Source of the DNA: an uncultured Chloroflexota bacterium | GTDB taxonomy: Bacteria; Chloroflexota; Anaerolineae; Anaerolineales; Villigracilaceae | Assembly: GCA_900696595.1 (NCBI GenBank) | Contig: CAADGT010000160.1 | Coordinates: 1 to 36,078, forward strand | Reading direction: 5' to 3' | Length of the DNA stretch: 36,078 bases | Shown here: piece by piece, positions 14,553-22,339 of the stretch | Layout: each line of letters opens with the position of its first letter | Position numbering within the stretch: the stretch's first letter is position 1 | Notes under the pieces: model-generated | The model's database searches: none | The model's input: only the letters and a program-made list of their open reading frames with translations | What the model was told of the DNA's origin: nothing | Translations under genes and position numbers: made by a program

Positions 14553-16891
14553 TCAGTCTCCTTGTTGAGCAGTTCAAACAACCCATTCGGGCTGAGCGGC
14601 ATTTCGAGAATTTCAAAGTCGCGGTCATGCAGGGCGTTCTGAACCGCTTGCGCGAACAGCGCCGGCACGGGAATCGCGCCCGCCTCGCCCACGCCCTTCG
14701 TGCCGAGTTCGTTCAGCGGGGAGGGCGTCTCCAAATGGCCAACTTCAATGCGCGGCATTTCCGTCGAAGAGACCAGCAGATAATCCGCGAAAGAGGCGTT
14801 GAGCAATTGCCCGTTTTCATCGTAATGCAGTTTTTCATAGTAGGAATTGCCCAGCCCCATCGAAACGCCGCCATGGATCTGTCCTTCCAAAATCAGCGGG
14901 TTCAATACCGTGCCGCAATCCTCCGCCACAACATAACGCCGAATCTTGACCATCATCGTTTCGGGGTCCGTCTCGACGATCATGGCGTGAGTCCCGAAGG
15001 CCGTTGCGCCATATTGCGGTCCAAAATAAGCGGTGGACTCCAGCCCGGGTTCGGTCCCCGGCTCCACCGCGCCGCGCAGAGGATTGGCCAGCGCCGCCAG
15101 TTCGCCCAGGCTGACGGACTTCTGCGGAATATCGGCAATGCGTACCTGTCCGTCTTCAAGTTCCAGTTCCGCTTCGGGCGCGCCCAACACTTTGCTGGCG
15201 AGTTTCAAAATCTTCCCGCGCACAATGGACGACGCGGCATGAACAGCGTTGCCCGCCACCACCGCGCCGCGACTGGCAAACGTACCCGTGCCCCAGTGAA
15301 ACTCGGACGTATCGCCCGTCGTCACGCGCACGTCGCTCACTTTGATCCCGATCTGTTCGGCGACGACCTGCGCGAAGGATGTGAAATGTCCCTGTCCCTG
15401 CGTGCCGATTCCGGTGGCCACGTTGACTCTGCCGCTGGTCTCAACCGTGACGCGCGCGCCCTCGTAGGGTCCGATGCCCGTCGTCTCGATGAAAGGCGCG
15501 ACGGCAATGCCGACATACTTGCCCTCTTTGCGCAGTCTGGGTTGTTCCTCTTTAACAAACTTTTCGTAACCGATCATCTCCAACGCCTTGTCCAGCACGG
15601 CGGGGTAGTTGCCGCTATCCAGCACGAGCGGCGCGAAGGCCTGGTCCACGATCTCATGCTGGTAGGGGAAGGCGTGCGGCTGAATCAAATTGCGGCGGCG
15701 AATCTCGGCCGCATCCATGCCCAGTTCGCGCGCGGCCAAATCCAACATGCGCTCGATGACGAAGATGCCCTGCGGACGGCCCGCGCCGCGCACCGGCGTG
15801 GCAATGATGCGGTTGGTGAACGCCACACGAAATTCGGACGAGAAATTTTTAATATCGTACCCGCCCATGACATGGCATTGCGTGTTGATCGGAATCGTCA
15901 AACCATACGGGTCATACGCGCCCGTGTCATGGATGAAATCGTCTTTAATTCCAAGAATGCGCCCGTCGCGGTCGAGCGCGATCTCCACGTCGTGGACCTG
16001 CCCGCGCTCCTGCGTGGTGGCGTAGAAATTTTCGCGGCGGTCTTCGATCCACTTGACCGGGCGGTTGAGTTTCATCGCAACCCAGGGGATGAGCATCTCC
16101 TCGGGATAGAACATCATGATCTTGGGCCCGAACCCGCCGCCGATGAACGGCGCAATGACGCGCACTTGACTCTCGGAGAGCCCCAGCCGCGCCGCCAGTC
16201 CGTTGCGGATCGGGATCGGCGCCTGCGTGGTGTCCCACACCGTCAGATGCCTGCCCTTCGCGTCCCACTGCGCGACGATGCCGCGATTCTCCATCGCCGC
16301 CGCCGCGCCGCGCTCGATGACGATGCGGCGTTTAATGACGACCTCCGCCTCTTTGCGGGCCGCTTCGTAATCGCCCTTCTTTTGGAAAAGTTGCGCCGCC
16401 AGATTGGATTCAAGATCGTCATGCACGCGCGGGCTGTCCGCCGCCAGCGCCTTCTCCAGATCCAACACAACTTCCAGCGGTTCATACTCGACTTCGATCT
16501 GTTCCGCCGCATCCTCCGCGATGTAGCGGCTCTCAGCGATGACCACCGCCACCGCCTCGCCCGCGTGTCGCACTTTATCCTTCACCAGCGGAACCTGCCG
16601 CCGTGAATGAAAGATCACATCCTTGACCGTCGGCGGCGGCGAGACCAGCGGCGGGCCCGGGAACCAGTCCCTGCCCATGTCCTCCGCCGTAAAGACCGCC
16701 ACAACGCCCGGGTATTCGCGGGCTTTGGAAACATCCACCTTCAAGACGCGGGCGTGGGCATACTCGCTGCGTAAAAATGCGGCGTGCAACATGCCGGGAA
16801 ACTGCACATCGTCCACAAACTGCGCCTGCCCGGTCAACAGGCGCGGGTCTTCGTTGCGTACGACGCGCTTTCCAATATATTTTCTGTCCAC
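14549..16891 (-). CDS. Molybdenum hydroxylase large (molybdopterin) subunit
   Basis: The 780-residue subunit carries the molybdenum cofactor and substrate pocket of an aldehyde oxidase/xanthine dehydrogenase-family enzyme. Motifs: GGGFGPK (251-257), TPVRGAGRP (365-373) and GTKGVGEAGAIPVPALFAQA near 725-745, whose Glu is the catalytic base. The active-site loop is not the AYRCSFR of true CO dehydrogenase, so the CoxL name should not be taken as CO oxidation. I chose GTG at 16891 (first residues MDRKYIGKR) because an AGGAG site spans the end of the preceding gene and the family N-terminus starts there; the longer frame overlaps the small subunit. In this context hydroxylation of an N-heterocycle is likely; the exact substrate is unknown. 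Confidence 0.92.
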   Translation of the reverse strand: MDRKYIGKRVVRNEDPRLLTGQAQFVDDVQFPGMLHAAFLRSEYAHARVLKVDVSKAREYPGVVAVFTAEDMGRDWFPGPPLVSPPPTVKDVIFHSRRQVPLVKDKVRHAGEAVAVVIAESRYIAEDAAEQIEVEYEPLEVVLDLEKALAADSPRVHDDLESNLAAQLFQKKGDYEAARKEAEVVIKRRIVIERGAAAAMENRGIVAQWDAKGRHLTVWDTTQAPIPIRNGLAARLGLSESQVRVIAPFIGGGFGPKIMMFYPEEMLIPWVAMKLNRPVKWIEDRRENFYATTQERGQVHDVEIALDRDGRILGIKDDFIHDTGAYDPYGLTIPINTQCHVMGGYDIKNFSSEFRVAFTNRIIATPVRGAGRPQGIFVIERMLDLAARELGMDAAEIRRRNLIQPHAFPYQHEIVDQAFAPLVLDSGNYPAVLDKALEMIGYEKFVKEEQPRLRKEGKYVGIAVAPFIETTGIGPYEGARVTVETSGRVNVATGIGTQGQGHFTSFAQVVAEQIGIKVSDVRVTTGDTSEFHWGTGTFASRGAVVAGNAVHAASSIVRGKILKLASKVLGAPEAELELEDGQVRIADIPQKSVSLGELAALANPLRGAVEPGTEPGLESTAYFGPQYGATAFGTHAMIVETDPETMMVKIRRYVVAEDCGTVLNPLILEGQIHGGVSMGLGNSYYEKLHYDENGQLLNASFADYLLVSSTEMPRIEVGHLETPSPLNELGTKGVGEAGAIPVPALFAQAVQNALHDRDFEILEMPLSPNGLFELLNKETE

Positions 16892-16895
16892 GGCG

Positions 16896-17375
16896 CTACT
16901 CCTGTGCCTGCAACTTTTTCGCCGCCAGTTTGACGGCGTCCACAATATGTTGATAACCGGTACAACGGCAGAGATTGCCGGAAATGGCTTCGCGGATCTC
17001 GTTTTCGTCCGGGTTTGGATTCCGCTCCAAAAACGCCGTGACGGTGGTCAGGATGCCGGGCGTGCAAAACCCGCACTGCAAGCCGTGCGCCTCGCGGAAG
17101 GCCTGCTGGACGGGGTGCAGGTTTTCAATCGTCCCCAACCCTTCGACGGTGACGATCTCATGTTCGTGCGCCTGCGCGGCAAACATTAAACACGAACGGG
17201 CCGGTTGTCCGTCGAACAGCACGCTGCACGCGCCGCAGATGCCATGCTCACAGCCGACGTGCGTGCCGGTCAGCCCGAGTTCGTGGCGCAGAAAATCGCT
17301 CAGGAGCAGACGCGGCTCCACCGTCCGCTCGAAGCGTTCGCCGTTGACGGTTACGGAACGTTGAAAAGTTTGCAT
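16896..17375 (-). CDS. Molybdenum hydroxylase 2Fe-2S subunit (CoxS-like)
   Basis: The small subunit, about 159 residues, carries two 2Fe-2S clusters. The plant-type site is GCEHGICGACSVLFDGQ with a further Cys in ARSCL; the second is CGFCTPGILTT with CRCTGYQHIVDAV. The start at 17375 (MQTFQRSVTV) has a GGAG nine bases upstream; an ATG at 17390 would add five residues and has a poorer site. It lies between the FAD and large subunits, the M-S-L order, with short gaps on both sides. Confidence 0.93.
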   Translation of the reverse strand: MQTFQRSVTVNGERFERTVEPRLLLSDFLRHELGLTGTHVGCEHGICGACSVLFDGQPARSCLMFAAQAHEHEIVTVEGLGTIENLHPVQQAFREAHGLQCGFCTPGILTTVTAFLERNPNPDENEIREAISGNLCRCTGYQHIVDAVKLAAKKLQAQE

Positions 17376-17396
17376 GACGCGGGTCTCCATGAGTTG

Positions 17397-18278
17397 TTAC
17401 TTCTTCCCCGCCGCGCGTTGAAAAGCCTGCTCGAGCGCGCGACGGCAAAGGACGTTTGCCAGATGCCGGCGGAATTTCGCCGTGCCGTGAATATCATCGG
17501 CGGGATCTATCTCATTCGCCGCCGCCGACTCTGCCGCGGCTCGAATCGCCTCCGCGCTGGGACTCTGCCCGCGAAGCGCCTCTGCCGCCTTTTGCGCCGA
17601 CATGGGCTTCTCGCCCGCGCTCAGAAATACGATGCGCGCGTCCGCGCAACGGCCCTGTTCGTCAAGAGCGACAACCGCCGCAACACCCATCAGCGCAAAA
17701 TCGTGCGGGCGGCGGGCTGTTTCCATTAACGACCATCCAGAGCGCGGCGGCATGGCGGGAATCTCGGCCTCCGCCAGCAATTCATCCGGCTCAAGAGCCG
17801 TGGTGAACAGGCTGATGAAAAATTCGTCGGCGGAAACCCAGCGCTCGCCCCGCCCGCTGACCAGGCGGAATCTTCCGTTCAGCGCCGTGCAAAGCGCGGG
17901 CAGTTCCGCAGACGGATCGGCATGGGCAAGGCTACCCCCAAACGTGCCGCGAGTCCGCACCGCCGGGTAGGCGATCTTCTGCATGGCGAAGTGAATCAGC
18001 GGCGCGTATTGCTCGGCAACGGCGCTGGTCTCCACCTGGTTGTGGCGGGTCAACGCCCCAATGCGCAGACTTCCATCCGCGCCCGGCGTAATGTGGGCGA
18101 GTCCGCCAATGTTGTTCAAATCCACCAGGACGGACGGCTGGACGAGGCGGAAGTTCATCATCGGAATCAGGCTCTGCCCTCCGGCAAGCGCTTTGGCTTC
18201 GTAGCCGTGTTCCGCCAGAAGCGCGAGGGCTTCGTCCATCGTCGCGGGCGCGTAATATTCGAACGGCGCTGGCTTCAT
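17397..18278 (-). CDS. Molybdenum hydroxylase FAD-binding subunit (CoxM-like)
   Basis: The 293-residue medium subunit has the FAD motifs AGGQSLIPMMNFRLVQP (32-48) and TRGTFGGSLAHADPSAELPA near 107-126. ATG at 18278 has AAGGAGAC nine bases upstream. It is the first gene of the M-S-L-G set and follows a palindrome-rich gap of about 180 bases after the tandem cyclase. It is only distantly similar to the FAD subunit at 12-857, so the two are not a recent duplication. Confidence 0.93.
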   Translation of the reverse strand: MKPAPFEYYAPATMDEALALLAEHGYEAKALAGGQSLIPMMNFRLVQPSVLVDLNNIGGLAHITPGADGSLRIGALTRHNQVETSAVAEQYAPLIHFAMQKIAYPAVRTRGTFGGSLAHADPSAELPALCTALNGRFRLVSGRGERWVSADEFFISLFTTALEPDELLAEAEIPAMPPRSGWSLMETARRPHDFALMGVAAVVALDEQGRCADARIVFLSAGEKPMSAQKAAEALRGQSPSAEAIRAAAESAAANEIDPADDIHGTAKFRRHLANVLCRRALEQAFQRAAGKK

Positions 18279-18300
18279 GAAATGTCGTCTCCTTTGATTA

Positions 18301-18440
18301 TTTGTACGGCAAGATTTATCCTGCCTGTCTCGCTTCGGCGGGCTAAAGTCCTGCCTCAGTACATGAAAACCCTTTGGGTTGGTCCGCTTCAGCGGACTTC
18401 CATGTCCTGAGCAGGGGATTTATCCCCGCGAAAACCGCGA
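18301..18440. repeat. Multi-hairpin intergenic repeat element
   Basis: Between the tandem cyclase and the FAD-subunit gene is a nested structure: an outer arm CTCAGTACATG (18355-18365) pairs 10 of 11 with 18401-18411 and encloses two perfect hairpins, AACCC/GGGTT (18368-18380) and GTCCGCT/AGCGGAC (18382-18397). Flanking TAAAGTCCTGC and GCAGGGGATTTA partly pair as well. The motif 'ggcgggct..cctgcctca.t.catgaaa' recurs at 32245-32299, so it belongs to a genome repeat family, not a gene-specific regulator. It may still affect read-through between the genes. Confidence 0.6.
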
Positions 18441-18460
18441 AGGCTGAGCAACTTCGCTTT

Positions 18461-20134
18461 TTACGCGCTTTCGCGAAAGGCCACAAACCGCGCCCAGCAC
18501 GATTCAAGTTCCATCCCTTTTTGGATGAAACAGCCGATGAAGTAACGCCCGCTTTCCATCTGCGCGATGTCCCTGCCCAAATTTTCGGCGTGGATCACGC
18601 CGTTGGGGAACAGGTTCAGGTGCATGTCCTGGTAATATTTATCGAGCGGGTACATCTCATCCCAGTCCTTGCCATAGGCTTCCTTGAGTTTGCGATTCGC
18701 CTCCGCGAAAGTCCTGGGATGCCAGTTGCGCTGGATGGTGTTCATGGGGTGTTCCATCGCCACGCAATCCACGCCCAGCCATTTGATCTTCTTCTTCAGG
18801 CACCACTCGGCAAAGTCCGGGGAAGGGCCGGGGTGTTTGATCATGTAACGGAATTCGTCCGAGTCGGGGCTGTTCCAGCCGTATTTGTAATAGCCGGTCT
18901 TAACGATCAGGATGTCGCCTTCGCGCACGTCAACGACCTTCTCGATCATCTCCGGCGAATAGACGCTCGAATCGCTGACCAGGGCGGAGATGTCCGCGAT
19001 CACGCCGGGACCGAACCAATGCTCGAAGGGCATCTGTCCAATCGTCCGCCCGCTGACGTAAAAATGTCGTTCGCCATCCATGTGAGTGGCAAGATGAAAA
19101 CTGGCGCGGCAATGCGCGTTGTTGCGTCCCAGCCCAAAGTATTGGCCGCCCACCCGCTTCGTATAATTCACGCTGAGCGGAATGTAATTCGCCCATTGCG
19201 GAGTCTGCACGCTGAACGGCACGCTCATGTCGAACGTCTGCGCCGAGCGCATCAGGGCGAAGAAATCCGCCTCGCTCGTCCCGTCCGACGGCTGGATCGC
19301 GGAGACGCGGCTCCACGCCGATTCGACCTCCATGTAGGGAATCGGGTGAACCATGATCCAGGCGCGCTGGTTGCGCAATTCGTCAATCTGCCCGCCCAGC
19401 GACTCAGCCAGCAGTAACCCCGATTTAGGCATGACGACATGCGTCAAATGGTGATATTGCTCCGGCGGGAAAATCTCATCCCACGTTTTGCCATGCGTCT
19501 GCCTGAGTTTGGCCTCGGCTTTTTCGAACTCGCGCGCGTGCATGTAACGCAGGTTGGTGTTCATGGGGTGTTCGGCGCTGCCGCAATCCACGCCGATCAA
19601 TTTCAGTTTCTTGTCCAGGGCCCACTGAAAGAACTCCGGCGCAGGGCCCGGGTGGCGCAGATAGTAGCCGAACTCCTTGTTTTCCACGCCGCCCTGCGCC
19701 GCCGGGTTGCGAACGTCAGGCTGATCCCAGCCATATTTATGATACCCAGTGTTGATAATGAGAATATCGCCGGGCTTCACCGTAACGCGCGCCTCGATCA
19801 TCTCCGGCGTGTACAGGCTGTAATCCGAGACCGCGTCGGAAATATCCACAACCACGCCCTCGCCGCACAAATCGCCGAGCGGAATATCCGCAATGGCGCG
19901 CGCGCCGGAATGAAAGGCGCGCGGCCCGACCAGATGCGTGCCGGTGTTATTGCTCCACTCGATCAATTGCCCGTTCGCGCCCTGTCCGCCGATGTACGAT
20001 CCGGTCAGGCGTTTAAAAAATTGAATCTGCAGGGGCATTTCGCCCGGATAAGGCGGCGTGAAGATGCTCAACGCCTGCGTCAAGTCGAACCACTTCGCCT
20101 TGTTCAGTAACTGGATGAATTTTTCGGTATCCAT
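18461..20134 (-). CDS. Tandem cyclase-family hydrolase, one intact and one degenerate domain
   Basis: The 557-residue protein is two cyclase-family domains in one chain, about 1-285 and 295-557, where family members are normally a single domain of 220-300 residues. The C-terminal domain keeps all metal ligands in HLATHMDGERHF (347-358). The N-terminal domain reads NTGTHLVGPRAF (63-74): both outer histidines and the aspartate are gone, leaving only His67. Both halves keep the GVDC....HPMNT block (181-193 and its counterpart), and the N-half still has a full-length fold. A plausible reading is an internal duplication with one catalytic and one structural or regulatory half. It sits between the YlbE homologue and the molybdenum hydroxylase. 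Confidence 0.88.
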   Translation of the reverse strand: MDTEKFIQLLNKAKWFDLTQALSIFTPPYPGEMPLQIQFFKRLTGSYIGGQGANGQLIEWSNNTGTHLVGPRAFHSGARAIADIPLGDLCGEGVVVDISDAVSDYSLYTPEMIEARVTVKPGDILIINTGYHKYGWDQPDVRNPAAQGGVENKEFGYYLRHPGPAPEFFQWALDKKLKLIGVDCGSAEHPMNTNLRYMHAREFEKAEAKLRQTHGKTWDEIFPPEQYHHLTHVVMPKSGLLLAESLGGQIDELRNQRAWIMVHPIPYMEVESAWSRVSAIQPSDGTSEADFFALMRSAQTFDMSVPFSVQTPQWANYIPLSVNYTKRVGGQYFGLGRNNAHCRASFHLATHMDGERHFYVSGRTIGQMPFEHWFGPGVIADISALVSDSSVYSPEMIEKVVDVREGDILIVKTGYYKYGWNSPDSDEFRYMIKHPGPSPDFAEWCLKKKIKWLGVDCVAMEHPMNTIQRNWHPRTFAEANRKLKEAYGKDWDEMYPLDKYYQDMHLNLFPNGVIHAENLGRDIAQMESGRYFIGCFIQKGMELESCWARFVAFRESA

Positions 20135-20154
20135 TTTGACTCGCTTTCCTGAGC

Positions 20155-21396
20155 CTAAAACCCATACTTCTCCGCAAAGGCCATCAGCGCCTCGTGAAAG
20201 ACCTCCATCGGCGGGCGGACAAGCCCTGCCCCCACCTGCCCGACCCCCGCCTCTTTGTGCGCGATGCCGGTGTTGATGCGCGGCGTGGTATTCGTCTCCA
20301 CCACCTTGCGAATGTCAATGCCCGTCGGCGAACCGCGAAAATCCAGTTGCGGAATTGTGAAGGCTTTATGCTCCGCGATTGTGATCTCATACATTTCCAG
20401 CGTGGCGTTAATCGCATCCTTTGGCGTGCCGCTGACGAAGGTGACGATGGCGGGCGCGGAGGCCATCGCAAAGCCGCCGATGCCGGCCGTCTCCGTGATT
20501 GTGCTGTCGCCGATATCGCCGCTCGCATCCGCCTCGGTGAAGCCGGGGAAGTACAGTCCCTTCGGGGTGGCGACCGGCGCGGTAAACCAGCGCTCCCCCA
20601 ACCCGCTGACGCGAATCCCAAAATCCGTGCCGTTGCGCGCCATCGTCGAAACGATCGTGCTTCCTTCGACATTATGCGCCGCATCCGCCATGGCTTTACA
20701 GCACGCCATGACCGGGTTTAACACGCTCAACGCATTATCGCCCAGCGACTTTAAAATCTTCGCCGCCGTTTCAGAATCCGGCGCCGCCTGGGCAATGAAC
20801 GGCGCAAGTTTGGCGGTATACAAAACCGACCCGGCCTTGTTGCGGTTGTGTCCTTCGTCGCCCATGTGCAGAGCCTCGGCCAGCAACGCGCGAATATCAA
20901 TGCCGCCGCTCAGTTCGATGGCCTTGCCCAGCGTCGCCGCCATCCCGCCGTTCAACCAGCGCAGACGCTCCAACACCTCCTCGCTGTACGCGCCGTATCG
21001 CAGCACCTTGCCGTACCCTTCATTAAGGTTGGAGAAAGCCTTGTTGCCGTGCGTTTTATTTTCGAGGATATAAACCGACATGGACGCGCTGGTGACTCCC
21101 GCCATCGGTCCCACCGCCTGGTGATGATGACACGGCTCCAACTTAACCGAGCCGGATTCGACCAGTCGTTGGGCCTCTTCCATGCTTTTGGCTTTTCCCT
21201 CGTAGATCAGCGCCCCGGTGATCGCGCCGCGCATCGGGCCCGAAGCCCGCTCCCACGTGATCGGCGGCCCGGCGTGCAGGAGCAAATCCTCCCTCATGCC
21301 GGGGATCACATCAAGCGCCCGGCCCATCCCCGTCAAAACCGGACGCGCCTCCATCATGCGCCCGACCGCTTCCAAATTGGCTTGTTCGATGTCCAT
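20155..21396 (-). CDS. ylbE: DUF1116 protein, YlbE/AllG-like carbamoyltransferase component
   Basis: The 413-residue protein matches E. coli YlbE along its length: PCHHHQAVGPMAGVTSASMS near 95-114, SNLNEGYGKVLRYGAYSEEV, VSGLGERWFTAPVATPKGL, TITETAGIGGFAMA and NTGIAHKEAGVGQVGAG near the C-terminus. YlbE works with FdrA and YlbF in transferring a carbamoyl group between an N-carbamoyl compound and phosphate. ATG at 21396 has AAAGGAA upstream. It is between the nitrilase and tandem cyclase genes, 40 bases or less from each. The similarity suggests the same chemistry; the acid product here may differ from oxamate. Confidence 0.92.
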   Translation of the reverse strand: MDIEQANLEAVGRMMEARPVLTGMGRALDVIPGMREDLLLHAGPPITWERASGPMRGAITGALIYEGKAKSMEEAQRLVESGSVKLEPCHHHQAVGPMAGVTSASMSVYILENKTHGNKAFSNLNEGYGKVLRYGAYSEEVLERLRWLNGGMAATLGKAIELSGGIDIRALLAEALHMGDEGHNRNKAGSVLYTAKLAPFIAQAAPDSETAAKILKSLGDNALSVLNPVMACCKAMADAAHNVEGSTIVSTMARNGTDFGIRVSGLGERWFTAPVATPKGLYFPGFTEADASGDIGDSTITETAGIGGFAMASAPAIVTFVSGTPKDAINATLEMYEITIAEHKAFTIPQLDFRGSPTGIDIRKVVETNTTPRINTGIAHKEAGVGQVGAGLVRPPMEVFHEALMAFAEKYGF

Positions 21397-21435
21397 GATT
21401 AAATTCCTTTTCTTAAACGTTCGTTTTTTTTCGGC

Positions 21436-22326
21436 TTACTCCGTCTTCGGCAGGCGCTTCCCGATCTCAAAATTGGAACGCGCCTCCTTCAAACTCTGCT
21501 CGTACAACGCCAGGTTGCGATCTTCCAGATGATCGAAGACCTGCAGGGTTTTGGAGCCCCACGTCACATACTTCAGCGGGTCAGGGTCCAGCCTGGCGGC
21601 GACGATCTCCTCCGTGCCGCGCGCCTGCGCCAGCCGCCACGCAATCGGGTTCACGATCATACTGTGTCCGAAATAAAACCCGCCTCCCGCGTCCGGCCCG
21701 ACCGAGTTGGCGGCCACCATGTAAACGTGGTTGTCGTAGGCGCGCGCGCTGGTGGTCAAATTCCAGATGTCGAAACTGCGCAACAACGCCGAGGGGCGCG
21801 TGATGATCTCCGCGCCCTTGACCGCCAGAATGCGCGAAAGTTCGGGGAAGTCGCCATCATAGCAAATAATCATGCCGATGTTCCCCAGCGCGGTTCGATA
21901 CACATCGGCCCGGTTGCCTACCGTCACCCAACCGCCGCAACTGACGTTTTCCAGCGGAAAGAGGTGCGTCTTATCATACGTTCCAATGATCTCCCCATCG
22001 GGTCCGATCAAAATGGACGAGTTGTAAATCACCCCGCGTTGCGGCCCGCGCCGGTAGGTCGGCCAGACCACGTGCGCCCCCAACGACCTGGCGGCTTTTT
22101 GAATCTCGGACGTGATCTTTCCCGGCGCGTCGTCCAGCAAGTCCCACAATTCCTCCGTGCCCAGGTTGGTGACGAAGCCAGTGGTGATCGTCTCCGGGAA
22201 CACGACCAGTTCCGCATCATGCTCCTTGACCGCCTTCTCCAGCCACGCCACTCCCTTGTGCATGTTCGCCGTAATATCGTTTGGCGTGACGGCAATCTGC
22301 GCGCACGCCGCAATGAATTCCTTCAT
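21436..22326 (-). CDS. Nitrilase-superfamily C-N hydrolase (amidase)
   Basis: The 296-residue enzyme has the complete nitrilase-superfamily triad: Glu45 in VVFPETITTG, Lys119 in YDKTHLFP and Cys155 in MIICYDGDFPE. These enzymes hydrolyse amides or N-carbamoyl groups; true nitrile activity is the minority. ATG at 22326 has AAGGAG six bases upstream, and the gene begins 13 bases after the FdrA stop. Placed between two subunits of a carbamoyltransferase, it probably cleaves the amide or ureido product of the same pathway. The subfamily cannot be fixed from motifs. Confidence 0.9.
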   Translation of the reverse strand: MKEFIAACAQIAVTPNDITANMHKGVAWLEKAVKEHDAELVVFPETITTGFVTNLGTEELWDLLDDAPGKITSEIQKAARSLGAHVVWPTYRRGPQRGVIYNSSILIGPDGEIIGTYDKTHLFPLENVSCGGWVTVGNRADVYRTALGNIGMIICYDGDFPELSRILAVKGAEIITRPSALLRSFDIWNLTTSARAYDNHVYMVAANSVGPDAGGGFYFGHSMIVNPIAWRLAQARGTEEIVAARLDPDPLKYVTWGSKTLQVFDHLEDRNLALYEQSLKEARSNFEIGKRLPKTE

Positions 22327-22339
22327 CTTAAACTCCTTG

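Noticed and set aside
14627..16606. 659-codon open frame on the plus strand
   Set aside because: It is antisense to the molybdenum hydroxylase large subunit; high GC content at third codon positions keeps the opposite strand open. Its translation is arginine, histidine and aspartate rich and matches no family.
14549..16891. True aerobic CO dehydrogenase (CoxL)
   Set aside because: The active-site loop is VRGAGR, not the AYRCSFR of form I CO dehydrogenase, so only family membership is claimed.
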